From: an uncultured Oscillospiraceae bacterium
Lineage (GTDB): Bacteria > Bacillota > Clostridia > Oscillospirales > Oscillospiraceae
Direction: 5' to 3'
Length of the DNA: 19,532 nucleotides
NCBI GenBank assembly: GCA_944385775.1
Contig: CALWYM010000040.1
Location: 1-19,532, forward strand
The notes under the pieces were generated by a model. That model worked only from the letters and a program-made list of their open reading frames with translations. It was not told where the DNA came from and did no database searches. The number at the start of each line of letters is the position of its first letter. Position 1 is the stretch's first letter. The position numbers were made by a program, and so were the translations under genes. Positions 1 to 7,773 of the stretch are shown piece after piece.

Positions 1-1126
1 CGGCTCTGAGGTCATAGGCGGTAACCGACGCGCCGGTAAGGGAGGGGACACCCTCCACCACGGCGATACGACCGTCTACACGGATTTTCGCGCCCATTTT
101 TACAAGCTCGTCCACATACTTATAGCGGTTTTCCCAAACACCCTCGGTAATTACACTGGTTCCGGAGGCAAGGCACAGAACGGTTGTTATCTGAGGCTGC
201 ATATCCGTAGGAAAGCCCGGGTAAAACTGGGTCTTTATATTGACCCGGCTAAGAGGCTTGTTGCGGCGGACAAGAACGCAGTCCGCACCCTCGATTATCT
301 CCACGCCCATCTCCTGAAGCTTTCCTGAGATGCAGAAAAGATGCTTGGGAATAACGTTATTAATAAGAAGCTCGCCGCCTGTACCGGCAACGGCTGCCAT
401 ATATGTGCCGGCCTCAATCTGGTCCGGAATAATGGAATAAAATCCGCCACGAAGTTTATCCACGCCCTGAATCGTTATGACGTTTGTACCGGCGCCCCGA
501 ATTTCCGCACCCATGCTGTTTAAAAAGTTTGCCACATCGACAATATGGGGCTCCCTTGCGGCGTTTTCAATTATCGTACGACCATTGGCCTTGGCTGCCG
601 CCAGCATAATGTTTATCGTAGCTCCCACCGACGCCATGTCAAGATAAATATAGGCGCCGTGAAGCCTGCCGCCCGGTACCCTGGCACAGACCAGACCGTT
701 TTTTACCTCTACCTCTGCTCCCATGGCGGTAAAGCCCTTGACGTGCTGGTCAATAGGACGGACTCCGCCAAAATTGCAGCCACCCGGCATGGCAACGGTA
801 GCCTCACCAAACTTGCCCAGCAGCGCGCCGATAAGATAATAGGATGCCCGAAGCTTGCTCATAATCTCAAAATCCGCAACGCTTGTGGCAACACTGTCAC
901 AGTTTATGTCCATTGTGTGCTTGTCCACCATACGGATACTGGCGCCCATAAGCTTTAAAATGTTGAGCTGCATCGTGATGTCTGATATTTGGGGAATATT
1001 CTCAATCCGGCACACGCCGTCTACCAAAATGGCAGCCGGAATCATGCCTACGGCAGCATTTTTCGCACCGCTTATATCTACTTGACCGTAAAGCGGTTTG
1101 CCGCCCTTGACAACATACCTATACAA
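1..1126 (-). CDS. murA: UDP-N-acetylglucosamine 1-carboxyvinyltransferase (3' end off window)
   Basis: Transfers enolpyruvate from PEP to UDP-GlcNAc, the first committed step of peptidoglycan synthesis in the cytoplasm. I read 375 codons from a TTG start at 1126-1124; the family is about 420 residues, so roughly 45 C-terminal residues lie beyond the left edge. Seen: SGAKNAA near the N-terminus with K22/N23 at the family positions, MPGGCNFGGVRPID around residue 113 with the PEP-binding Cys at 117, and FYPGFPTDMQPQ carrying the catalytic-base Asp. The SYYLIGALLG stretch before the Cys loop resembles the MurA2/MurZ paralogue of Firmicutes. The TTG start is chosen because AGGAAGG lies about 8 nt upstream and no in-frame ATG sits near it. 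It is transcribed away from mrp, with two candidate promoters in the gap. Confidence 0.95.
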   Translation of the reverse strand, partial: MYRYVVKGGKPLYGQVDISGAKNAAVGMIPAAILVDGVCRIENIPQISDITMQLNILKLMGASIRMVDKHTMDINCDSVATSVADFEIMSKLRASYYLIGALLGKFGEATVAMPGGCNFGGVRPIDQHVKGFTAMGAEVEVKNGLVCARVPGGRLHGAYIYLDMASVGATINIMLAAAKANGRTIIENAAREPHIVDVANFLNSMGAEIRGAGTNVITIQGVDKLRGGFYSIIPDQIEAGTYMAAVAGTGGELLINNVIPKHLFCISGKLQEMGVEIIEGADCVLVRRNKPLSRVNIKTQFYPGFPTDMQPQITTVLCLASGTSVITEGVWENRYKYVDELVKMGAKIRVDGRIAVVEGVPSLTGASVTAYDLRA

Positions 1127-1223
1127 AGGCTCACCTTCCTGTTTTTATTTTGTTTCTAGTATGCCCGTTTTTTTCAAAACCACCGGCACGACGGAGCGGT
1201 TTACTCCTTAAAAACCCGGTAAA

Positions 1224-1251
1224 ATCATAAGAAAATGGCAAATAAAGTCAA
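1224..1251 (-). promoter_or_regulatory. Proximal murA promoter (sigma-A type)
   Basis: On the minus strand TTGACT (1251-1246), a 16-nt spacer and TATGAT (1229-1224) form a good sigma-A promoter. Transcription would begin near 1217, giving a leader of about 90 nt before the murA TTG. Confidence 0.6.
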
Positions 1252-1371
1252 GACCATTATTGCCTGACGGGGCTTTGAAAAGGGACAAATCCAAAATCCG
1301 GGGGAAAAGTGACTGAAAGTAGCTCCCCAGGTTTTGCCTCTTTCGACGGCATAGGGTCATCGAGTGATGTT

Positions 1372-1400
1372 ATTATACCATTTAAGGAGTATTTTTGCAA
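1372..1400 (-). promoter_or_regulatory. Distal murA promoter with extended -10
   Basis: On the minus strand TTGCAA (1400-1395), a 17-nt spacer and a perfect TATAAT (1377-1372) preceded by TGG, an extended -10. Transcription would begin near 1365. It could drive murA with a leader of about 240 nt, or a separate small RNA. Confidence 0.65.
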
Positions 1401-1477
1401 CGTTTTTTATCCTGTGCAGCCACCATTTTACACTATGTCAAGGGTATTTTTTTGGCGTTTTCAGGACTAAAATTTTA

Positions 1478-1505
1478 TTGACGGAAAAAAATTATGCGTT
1501 ATAAT
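1478..1505 (+). promoter_or_regulatory. mrp promoter (sigma-A type)
   Basis: TTGACG (1478-1483), a 16-nt spacer and a perfect TATAAT (1500-1505). Transcription would begin near 1512, which leaves about 44 nt before the mrp start chosen here and would leave only a few nt before the alternative ATG at 1517. Confidence 0.75.
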
Positions 1506-1555
1506 ATAGGTACCTGATGAAAAAGATAAGCATTATTAAATGCGGAGGTATGAAA

Positions 1556-2386
1556 ATGAGTCAAGAATGCAATCACGATTGTTCAAGCTGCGGAGCGGAC
1601 TGCCCCAGCAGAAATTCCGATCCTGCAAGCTTCCTTAAGGCGCCCCACGAGGGGACGAAAATCAAAAAGATAATTGCCGTTGTCAGCGGCAAGGGCGGCG
1701 TGGGAAAGAGCCTTGTTACCTCCCTTATGGCTGTGGAGATGAGGCGGAGAGGTCACTCTGTGGCCATCATGGACGCGGACATTACCGGTCCTTCGATTCC
1801 GGCGTCCTTCGGTCTTACGGAGCGTGCCAGCGCCGTGGAAAATGCCCTGCTTCCCAGCCTTACGGCTACCGGCATTGAGGTTATGAGCATGAATCTTCTT
1901 CTGGAGGAGGCCACAAGCCCCGTTGTGTGGAGAGGACCAATTATCGGCGGAGTTGTGGAGCAGTTCTGGACAGACGTTGCCTGGGGCGAGGTGGACTATA
2001 TGTTCGTGGATATGCCTCCCGGAACCGGGGACGTTCCCCTGACTGTTTTCCAGTCTTTACCCGTTGACGGCGTTATTGTTGTAACCTCACCTCAGGAGAT
2101 GGTGGGCGTTATAGTTGAAAAGGCAGTTAATATGGCTGAGATGATGGGTAAGCCTGTTTTGGGTCTTGTGGAGAACATGGCGTACTTTGAATGCCCGGAC
2201 TGCGGCAAAAGGCAGTATATCTACGGCGAAAGCCACGTTAAGGATACTGCTAAGCTTCACAATATCCCGGTAGCGGTAAGCCTTCCCATTGACCCGCTGC
2301 TTACAAAGCTTGTGGACAAGGGACAGATTGAGCTTTACGATAAGAGTCTGCTCTCAGAGCTTGCCGACAGTATTGAGGAAAAGTAA
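1556..2386 (+). CDS. mrp: Mrp/Nbp35-family P-loop ATPase, iron-sulfur cluster carrier
   Basis: Cytoplasmic ATPase of the Mrp/NBP35 (ApbC) family, whose members bind and transfer Fe-S clusters as dimers. The protein is 276 aa from ATG 1556. Seen: a Cys-rich N-terminus (CNHDCSSCGADC, residues 5-16), the deviant Walker A GKGGVGKS at 45-52, MDADITGPS near 72-80, DMPPGTGD at 152-159, and a CPDC pair (C213, C216) typical of the cluster-bridging CxxC. The start was chosen because GGAGG at 1544-1548 is 7 nt from ATG 1556; the longer reading from 1517 begins almost at the predicted transcript start, and ATG 1550 is only 1 nt from GGAGG. It stands alone under its own promoter and ends in a terminator shared with the opposing CPBP gene. 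Family is certain; the client protein is unknown. Confidence 0.93.
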   Translation: MSQECNHDCSSCGADCPSRNSDPASFLKAPHEGTKIKKIIAVVSGKGGVGKSLVTSLMAVEMRRRGHSVAIMDADITGPSIPASFGLTERASAVENALLPSLTATGIEVMSMNLLLEEATSPVVWRGPIIGGVVEQFWTDVAWGEVDYMFVDMPPGTGDVPLTVFQSLPVDGVIVVTSPQEMVGVIVEKAVNMAEMMGKPVLGLVENMAYFECPDCGKRQYIYGESHVKDTAKLHNIPVAVSLPIDPLLTKLVDKGQIELYDKSLLSELADSIEEK

Positions 2387-2390
2387 AAAG

Positions 2391-2432
2391 AAAAAAGGAC
2401 GCTTTCGGAAATTTCCGAAGGCGTCCTTTTTT
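2391..2432. terminator. Bidirectional intrinsic terminator between mrp and the CPBP gene
   Basis: A near-perfect hairpin at 2397-2426 (GGACGC TTTCGGA, AATT loop, TCCGAAG GCGTCC, one G-T wobble) is flanked by a run of A on the left and six T on the right (2427-2432). It can end transcription from both converging genes. Confidence 0.92.
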
Positions 2433-2439
2433 ATGCTTT

Positions 2440-3150
2440 TCAGTAGCCGATTGTTACCCTGATTGACACGTAATTTATAAACATGTGGAGAAAAACTGAG
2501 CCCCATATGTTTTTAGACCGCTCGTAGCACCAGCAGAGTATAAGCCCGGCGGGGATATACTGGAACAGGTACAGCACAAGGTCCCAGCTAAAGCCGGACA
2601 GCATATACTCCCACAGGTGGTAAACCGCGAATAGCAGCGCCGAGACAAGGTAGCCCAAAATACGGCTTTTTTTGCGTATTGTACCGAAAATTACGCCGCG
2701 GAACAGCGTTTCCTCTACAATGGGAGCCAGCAGCACCGCCACCACGATCATGGTATTCGGGTTGAGTTTTGTCTGCTCGTTAATGGCGGCGGAATTGGGA
2801 TTTGTAAGGTTCTCAAGAAACTGGGAAAGACCGATTGCCACTATATTCGCCACCAGAATATAAAGGGCAAAGCTCAGCACAACGGAGGTCAGCGTGTCGC
2901 TTTTATGGCGGAGCAGTTCTCCGAAGCTTTCGCGCATGAAATGGTTCAGAAAGCACAAAAGGAAAAGAAAGCCCATGCCGTAGTACAGCAGATTAAGCTG
3001 GGAGGAGCTGAGGCTGAAGCCGAAAATGGGAAACACATAGTAGTTTAGCAGCACGGCGATATAGCCCATGGCAAAAATATGGGCAATAGAATAGACCCAG
3101 CCTACGATGGCCTCAGTTCGGTTCATTGGAAATGGAAAGCTTTTTTTCAT
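2440..3150 (-). CDS. CPBP-family intramembrane metalloprotease
   Basis: A 236-aa polytopic membrane protein of the CPBP (CAAX protease and bacteriocin-processing, Abi/Rce1-like) family. Hydrophobic segments lie near residues 14-35, 52-70, 86-112, 132-145, 164-180 and 190-208. The family's active-site motifs are all present: EETLFR (E146, E147, R151), FAVYH (H178) and HMFIN (H222, N226). It is the last gene of the minus-strand operon; its ATG overlaps the mutS stop codon as ATGA, which suggests translational coupling. Family members process prenylated or peptide substrates, act in bacteriocin self-immunity, or regulate other membrane proteins; the substrate here cannot be told from sequence. 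The link to MutS is probably positional only. Confidence 0.88.
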   Translation of the reverse strand: MKKSFPFPMNRTEAIVGWVYSIAHIFAMGYIAVLLNYYVFPIFGFSLSSSQLNLLYYGMGFLFLLCFLNHFMRESFGELLRHKSDTLTSVVLSFALYILVANIVAIGLSQFLENLTNPNSAAINEQTKLNPNTMIVVAVLLAPIVEETLFRGVIFGTIRKKSRILGYLVSALLFAVYHLWEYMLSGFSWDLVLYLFQYIPAGLILCWCYERSKNIWGSVFLHMFINYVSIRVTIGY

Positions 3151-5753
3151 TCTGTCAACCTCTTTTTCGCCTCGTAGAGCAGATTCATTGCTTCCAGCGG
3201 CGTCATGGTGTTAAAGTCCGTATTTTTAATCTTTTCTATAACCTCTTCCGCGGCTATATTATCAAGGGAGAACTGCCCGCCGTCGCTTTGAGGCGCAGAT
3301 CTTGCGGCAGGTTTACCGGCTCCCGCCCCGTTTTCCAGCTCCGCCATGACGACGCCCGCCCGGCGAATTACGCTGTCAGGCACACCGGCAAGGTGGGCAA
3401 CCTCTATACCGTAGCTGTCGTCCGCGCCGCCGGGTACAATTTTCCGCAGAAAGATAATGTCGTCTCCCCGCTTCTTGGCGGAAATATTGTAGTTTTTCAC
3501 GCCGGAAATCTCCCCTTCAAGGGCGGTAAGCTCGTGATAGTGAGTGGCAAACATGGTCTTTGCCCCCAGCTTTTTCTTGTCGGCACAGTATTCCACAACG
3601 GCTCTGGCAATAGCCATGCCGTCATAGGTGGAGGTGCCCCTTCCGATTTCGTCCAGAATAAGCAGCGAGCGGCTTGTGGCGTTTTTTAGGATATGGGCGA
3701 CCTCCGTCATCTCCACCATAAAGGTGGACTTGCCTCCGGCAAGGTCGTCCGACGCGCCGATTCTTGTAAAGACCCTGTCCACTATGCCTATGACCGCGGA
3801 TTTCGCCGGAACAAAGGAGCCCATCTGCGCCAAAAGCACAATTAAGGCGGTCTGGCGCATATATGTGCTTTTGCCCGCCATGTTCGGTCCCGTTATTATG
3901 GCGACACGGTTTTTGTCACAGTCAAGGTGGGTATCGTTAGGCACAAAGAGAGTATCGGGTCGGGTAGTCTCCACCACCGGGTGCCGCCCCTCCTTAATGT
4001 CAATAATACCGTCGGCGGTAATTTCCGGGCGGCACCAGCCGTACGCCACCGCGCACTGGGCAAAAGAGCACAGCGCGTCCAGAGTAGCCACCGAGGAAAT
4101 CGTCGTCTGAAGGCGGAGAATATCCCCGTTTAGCCTGTCCCTGACTTTTGAGAACAGCTGATACTCCAGCTCGTTTAGCTTGTCACCGGCGGTTAACAGC
4201 TCCTCCTCAAGATTTTTAAGCTCCTCTGTTATAAACCGTTCGCCGTTTACCAGCGTCTGCTTTCTTATGTAATCCTCAGGTACGTCTGAGGACTGGGAAC
4301 GGGGAATCTCAATATAATATCCGAAAACCTTGTTATATCCGATTTTAAGCTTTTTGCCCGTCCGTGCCTTTTCCCTGGCTTCAATATCCGCAAGGGCTTT
4401 TTTGCTGCCGCTCAGAAGGTCACGGAGTCTGTCAACCTCGCTGTTATATCCGTCCCTTATTATGCCGCCCTCACGGACGGAAAATGGTGGATCGTCACAT
4501 ATGGCGTCGGTAATAAGAGTCTTGAGGTCAGAAAGGGAATCCATTTTGCCAAGTTCGCACAGAAGCGAGGATTTTGCGTTTTTTAAAAGACCTATAAGCT
4601 CCGGAAGCTTTTCAAGGGCGGCGGCAAGGGGGACAAGGTCTCTGCCGGTTACGGTTCCGTAGGCGATTTTACCTACGGTGCGCTCAATATCTCCCGTGCC
4701 ACGGAGAGTATGGGAAAGCTCCTCACGCATGACGGTTTCATCTACCAGCTCCTCCACGGCGGAAAGCCTGCGGTTAATGGCTGCCGGGGACAGCAGCGGT
4801 CTGGAGACCCAGGAGCGCACAAGACGGCTTCCCATGGGGGTTTTCGCCTTGTCCATAACCCACAGAAGGCTGCCCCGCTTGCCCTTATCGTTAAGGGAGC
4901 AGAGAAGTTCCAGGTTACGCATTGTCTGAATGTCCAGCTCCATATATTTGCCGTCGGAATAATATTCCAAGTGGTTTATATGGCGAAGGTCCGTTTTCTG
5001 AGTGGTCTCGATATATCTCAAAAGGGCGCCTATGGCGCATACAGCCTGTTTTTCACCGGAAATTCCCAGCTCCTCAAGGGATTTGGGGGCAAACTGCTTT
5101 AATACGGCGGCACGGGCTCCCTCCGGCTCAAAAAGCTCGTCCGAACATTCGGAAAGACATTTGATACGGTTTGATACCGTATAGGAGACCTCCTCCATAT
5201 CAGACGCGCCTTTGTTCAAAACGACCTCGCTGGGGGTATATCGGGCAAGCTCATTTATAACCCGGACCTTATCGTCACTGCCGAAGGAGCGGGCAAAAAT
5301 CTCGCCGGTGGATATATCGCAGAAGCATACGGCGGCACCGTCACTGTCCCCGTAGACCGAGGACAGGTAATTTGATGAGCCCTCGTCCAAAGCGGAGTAG
5401 TCCATAAGGGTTCCCGGCGTGACGATACGCACAACGTCACGGTCCACAAGACCCTTTGCCGTTGCAGGGTCCTCCATCTGCTCGCATATGGCGACCTTGT
5501 AGCCCTTGGCTATGAGCCTTGAAATATACGCCTCCGAGGAGTGGTAGGGAACGCCGCACATGGGCACTTTGTCCTCGTCACGTTCCTTGGAGCGGTCCCT
5601 GGTGGTGAGCATAAGGTCCAGCTCCTTTGAGGCGACCTTGGCGTCGTTTTCAAACATTTCGTAAAAGTCGCCCAGGCGGAAAAACAGGATACAGTCAGAG
5701 TGCTTGTCCTTGATTTTGTGGTATTGCTGCATCATTGGCGTTTTTTCTGCCAT
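3147..5753 (-). CDS. mutS: DNA mismatch repair protein MutS
   Basis: 868 aa, full length for the family. MutS binds mismatches as a clamp dimer and, with ATP, recruits MutL. Seen in order: mismatch-recognition domain with the Phe-x-Glu wedge in GDFYEMF (F30, E32), connector, lever/clamp region around residues 260-560, and the ABC-type ATPase with Walker A GPNMAGKST at 622-630, TRIGASDDLAGGKSTFMVEM (usually GGQSTF, here Lys), and Walker B LLILDEIGRGTSTYDG. The start at 5753 has GGGAGGGG just upstream. It lies 14 nt downstream of the SdpI-like gene and overlaps the CPBP gene by 4 nt. Its partner mutL is in the divergent operon about 3 kb away. Confidence 0.98.
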   Translation of the reverse strand: MAEKTPMMQQYHKIKDKHSDCILFFRLGDFYEMFENDAKVASKELDLMLTTRDRSKERDEDKVPMCGVPYHSSEAYISRLIAKGYKVAICEQMEDPATAKGLVDRDVVRIVTPGTLMDYSALDEGSSNYLSSVYGDSDGAAVCFCDISTGEIFARSFGSDDKVRVINELARYTPSEVVLNKGASDMEEVSYTVSNRIKCLSECSDELFEPEGARAAVLKQFAPKSLEELGISGEKQAVCAIGALLRYIETTQKTDLRHINHLEYYSDGKYMELDIQTMRNLELLCSLNDKGKRGSLLWVMDKAKTPMGSRLVRSWVSRPLLSPAAINRRLSAVEELVDETVMREELSHTLRGTGDIERTVGKIAYGTVTGRDLVPLAAALEKLPELIGLLKNAKSSLLCELGKMDSLSDLKTLITDAICDDPPFSVREGGIIRDGYNSEVDRLRDLLSGSKKALADIEAREKARTGKKLKIGYNKVFGYYIEIPRSQSSDVPEDYIRKQTLVNGERFITEELKNLEEELLTAGDKLNELEYQLFSKVRDRLNGDILRLQTTISSVATLDALCSFAQCAVAYGWCRPEITADGIIDIKEGRHPVVETTRPDTLFVPNDTHLDCDKNRVAIITGPNMAGKSTYMRQTALIVLLAQMGSFVPAKSAVIGIVDRVFTRIGASDDLAGGKSTFMVEMTEVAHILKNATSRSLLILDEIGRGTSTYDGMAIARAVVEYCADKKKLGAKTMFATHYHELTALEGEISGVKNYNISAKKRGDDIIFLRKIVPGGADDSYGIEVAHLAGVPDSVIRRAGVVMAELENGAGAGKPAARSAPQSDGGQFSLDNIAAEEVIEKIKNTDFNTMTPLEAMNLLYEAKKRLTE

Positions 5754-5767
5754 AAAATCCCCTCCCG

Positions 5768-6181
5768 TTATTTTTTCTTGCTGTTTCTCCGGACGGCGTA
5801 GGGATTAAGACGGCGCGGGGGGTCTCCGCTGACGTATTTACGCTTTCCGAATTTTTTCGTCAGGTATATGTGGGTTATGGGTATGGGTGAAAGAATCGCC
5901 ACAAGGGCTACGGCGGCGTAGGCGTTATTAAAGCTTGCAATATCTTCGCTGCCGCGGATAAGGTACTTTATTCCCAGCGCTGCGCTGAGAAACGCGGCGT
6001 AGCACATCTCCACAAGACCGCCGAACTTGTTGCCGTAAACCCACTCGTCCTTATCGGTTCTGGTGCGCCAGGAATTTATGGCGCCGCGCTCGGTGCCGAA
6101 GGGTGGCGTCTTATACCGGAGCTTTGCTCCGTAGTAAAAAAGGTATAGGGGTATGATAACCTGTAAAATAGGGTAAAACAT
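5768..6181 (-). CDS. Small membrane protein, SdpI/YfhL-like
   Basis: 137 aa from ATG 6181. Three hydrophobic segments are visible: residues 3-19, 56-74 and 86-106, followed by a basic Arg/Lys-rich tail. Between the first two, INSWRTRTDKDEWVYGNKFG (36-55) resembles the cytoplasmic signature of the SdpI/YfhL family (N-W-x-RT...W...N+..G); this match is from memory of the family and is modest. SdpI itself confers immunity to the SdpC toxin and signals, but no toxin gene is nearby, so no such role is claimed. The start is set by AAGGAG (6193-6188) 6 nt upstream; that site overlaps the miaB stop codon. A longer reading starting inside miaB has no such support. It lies between miaB and mutS and is probably co-transcribed. 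Confidence 0.75.
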   Translation of the reverse strand: MFYPILQVIIPLYLFYYGAKLRYKTPPFGTERGAINSWRTRTDKDEWVYGNKFGGLVEMCYAAFLSAALGIKYLIRGSEDIASFNNAYAAVALVAILSPIPITHIYLTKKFGKRKYVSGDPPRRLNPYAVRRNSKKK

Positions 6182-6191
6182 AAAATTCTCC

Positions 6192-7595
6192 TTATATAAG
6201 TTCGCCTGAAAGCGCCCAGGTATTGCTGCCTGTGATTTTAACATTTCTGAAAGAGCCTATGAGGCTTTCGTCTCCGGAAAGACGCACAAGCCTTCCTCCG
6301 TCGGTACGACCTGTAAGGGTACTGCCCTCCGTGCCGTCAATAAGCACACGCTCCGTTTTCCCGATGTATGACGCGTGCTTCTTTTCTGAAATCTCCGTCT
6401 GAAGGGCAATGAGCCTGTCAAACCGTTTCTGCTTATCCTCCCTTGTAAAGGGGTCCGGCATGGAGGCTGCCGGCGTACCGGGTCGTCTGGAATAGATAAA
6501 GGTGAAAAGAGCGTCAAATTTTACCCTGTCCACAAGGGTCATCGTCTCCTCAAATTCCTCCTCCGTCTCGCCGGGAAAGCCCACGATAACGTCGCTTGTC
6601 AGTACAATGTCCGGCATATATGACCTGGCAAGGTCAATAAGCGCCAGGTATTCCTCCCTTGTGTACCGCCTGTTCATGGCACTGAGCACACGGCTTGAGC
6701 CTGACTGGAAGGGCAGGTGAAGCTGCTTTGCCACCTTATCGCACCTTGCCATAGTGGAGAAAAGCTTTTCTCCGGCGTCCTTGGGGTGACTTGTCATAAA
6801 GCGTATCACAAAGTCCCCGTCAATCTGGTTTATCATGGAGAGAATATCCGAAAAATCCACGCCCAGATTAAGGTCCTTGCCGTAGGAATTGACGTTCTGC
6901 CCCAAAAGGGTAATATCCTTGTAGCCTGCCGCCACAAGAGCCTTTGCTTCAGCCAGAATATCCTCCGGCGTTCTCGAGCGCTCACGACCCCGGACATAGG
7001 GTACTATACAGTATGTGCAGAAGTTATTGCAGCCGTACATAATGGAAAGCCACGCCTTTACGGAGCCGTCGCGCTTCTGGGGAAGCCCCTCGGCAATGGC
7101 GCCATCCGAGGGCGTTATCTCAAACACCCTGCCGCCCTCACGAAGCACCTTCTGCAAAAATTCCGGAAAGCGCCAGAGAGCGTGGGGACCGAAAACTATG
7201 TCCACATGGCGGTATGACTCCTTAATCCGCTTCGCCACGGATTCCTGCTGCGCCATGCAGCCGCACAAAACTATAATCTGGTTCGGGTTTGCCTTTTTCG
7301 TGTGGGTCAGCGCCCCCACGTTGCCGTAGACACGCTGCTCGGCGTGTTCCCTGACGGCGCAGGTGTTTAAAACTATAACGTCCGCTTCCGATTCCTTTGT
7401 GGTGAAGCCGTAGCCCATTTCCGCAAGCATACCGCGAAGCTTTTCACTGTCAGCCTCGTTTTGCTGGCAGCCGTATGTGTCAACCATGGCGAGAGGAGTC
7501 CTGCCCAGTGAGGAAAGGTGCTCCCGTATGTCAGCCATTATTTCCCTTTGCCGGGCGAGAAGCTCCGGGGGGATTTCTTTTCTAATGTAGCTCAC
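6192..7595 (-). CDS. miaB: tRNA-2-methylthio-N6-dimethylallyladenosine synthase MiaB
   Basis: Radical-SAM methylthiotransferase that converts i6A37 to ms2i6A37 in tRNAs reading UNN codons. 467 aa. Seen: the N-terminal UPF0004 domain with TYGCQQNE (C43), LNTC (C79) and CGC (C113) ligating the auxiliary Fe-S cluster; the radical-SAM CxxxCxxC in YGCNNFCTYC (C189, C193, C196); and a C-terminal TRAM domain from about residue 400. The start is GTG 7595 with GGAG 9 nt upstream (7608-7605). It heads the minus-strand operon from the divergent region. MiaA, which makes its substrate, is encoded in the opposing operon. The DTYGCQQNE and NNFCTYC signatures favour MiaB over the related MtaB or RimO. Confidence 0.96.
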   Translation of the reverse strand: MSYIRKEIPPELLARQREIMADIREHLSSLGRTPLAMVDTYGCQQNEADSEKLRGMLAEMGYGFTTKESEADVIVLNTCAVREHAEQRVYGNVGALTHTKKANPNQIIVLCGCMAQQESVAKRIKESYRHVDIVFGPHALWRFPEFLQKVLREGGRVFEITPSDGAIAEGLPQKRDGSVKAWLSIMYGCNNFCTYCIVPYVRGRERSRTPEDILAEAKALVAAGYKDITLLGQNVNSYGKDLNLGVDFSDILSMINQIDGDFVIRFMTSHPKDAGEKLFSTMARCDKVAKQLHLPFQSGSSRVLSAMNRRYTREEYLALIDLARSYMPDIVLTSDVIVGFPGETEEEFEETMTLVDRVKFDALFTFIYSRRPGTPAASMPDPFTREDKQKRFDRLIALQTEISEKKHASYIGKTERVLIDGTEGSTLTGRTDGGRLVRLSGDESLIGSFRNVKITGSNTWALSGELI

Positions 7596-7675
7596 TTATC
7601 AATACTCCGATTTCTGGACCGCTAAAGGTCAAATTTTGCGTGCCTGACAAAAAAGCCGGCACAGAATTAATTAAT

Positions 7676-7704
7676 ATTTTATCATTTTGTAATGGAATTT
7701 ACAA
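7676..7704 (-). promoter_or_regulatory. Candidate promoter of the miaB-mutS operon
   Basis: On the minus strand TTGTAA (7704-7699), a 17-nt spacer and TAAAAT (7681-7676) preceded by TGA, an extended -10. Transcription would begin near 7669, about 75 nt before the miaB GTG. Confidence 0.55.
7687..7704. promoter_or_regulatory. Inverted repeat in the divergent region, possible operator
   Basis: TTGTAA (7687-7692), six bases, TTACAA (7699-7704): a 6-bp inverted repeat. Its right arm is the -35 of the minus-strand promoter and it lies just upstream of the plus-strand TATAAT. The placement suits a regulator of both operons, but a chance repeat of this length in AT-rich DNA is possible. Confidence 0.3.
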
Positions 7705-7721
7705 TGGATATTGTGTATAAT
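7693..7721 (+). promoter_or_regulatory. Candidate promoter of the alr-like/mutL operon
   Basis: A perfect TATAAT at 7716-7721 lies 52 nt before the GTG start. The -35 at the right distance (TGGAAT, 7693-7698, 17-nt spacer) is weak; TTTACA at 7698-7703 would give only 12 nt. A weak -35 could indicate activator dependence. Confidence 0.4.
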
Positions 7722-7773
7722 TAACAGTATAAACAGAAAAGCATATATTCCGGTGGGGAAGGGAGGAGTTTAG

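Larger units (their letters stand above)
1127..1555. other. Divergent intergenic region between murA and mrp
   Basis: These 429 bases hold no convincing gene. They contain one plus-strand promoter for mrp and two minus-strand promoters for murA (listed separately). Between the distal murA promoter and the murA start the transcribed strand would be about 240 nt and contains short complementary segments, for example CCTGGGGA and TCCCCCGG (1331-1324 and 1305-1298, minus strand, one mismatch) and TGCC/GGCA around GTCGAAAGA. I could not match this leader to a known riboswitch, T-box or small RNA consensus. Confidence 0.7.

Noticed and set aside
1145..1189. 14-residue leader peptide upstream of murA (GTG start, minus strand)
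   Set aside because: The nearest Shine-Dalgarno-like AAGGAG is 14 nt away, the peptide shows no run of regulatory codons, and no overlapping attenuator is visible.
1436..1441. Perfect TTGACA on the minus strand upstream of murA
   Set aside because: No acceptable -10 lies 16-18 nt downstream.
1517..1555. Longer N-terminus for mrp starting at ATG 1517
   Set aside because: It begins about 5 nt after the predicted transcript start and has no ribosome site; GGAGG at 1544-1548 is ideally placed for ATG 1556, which also puts the Cys-rich motif near the N-terminus as in homologues.
7698..7721. TTTACA with TATAAT as a promoter for the alr-like gene
   Set aside because: The spacer is only 12 nt, too short for sigma-A; the TATAAT alone is kept with a weak -35.
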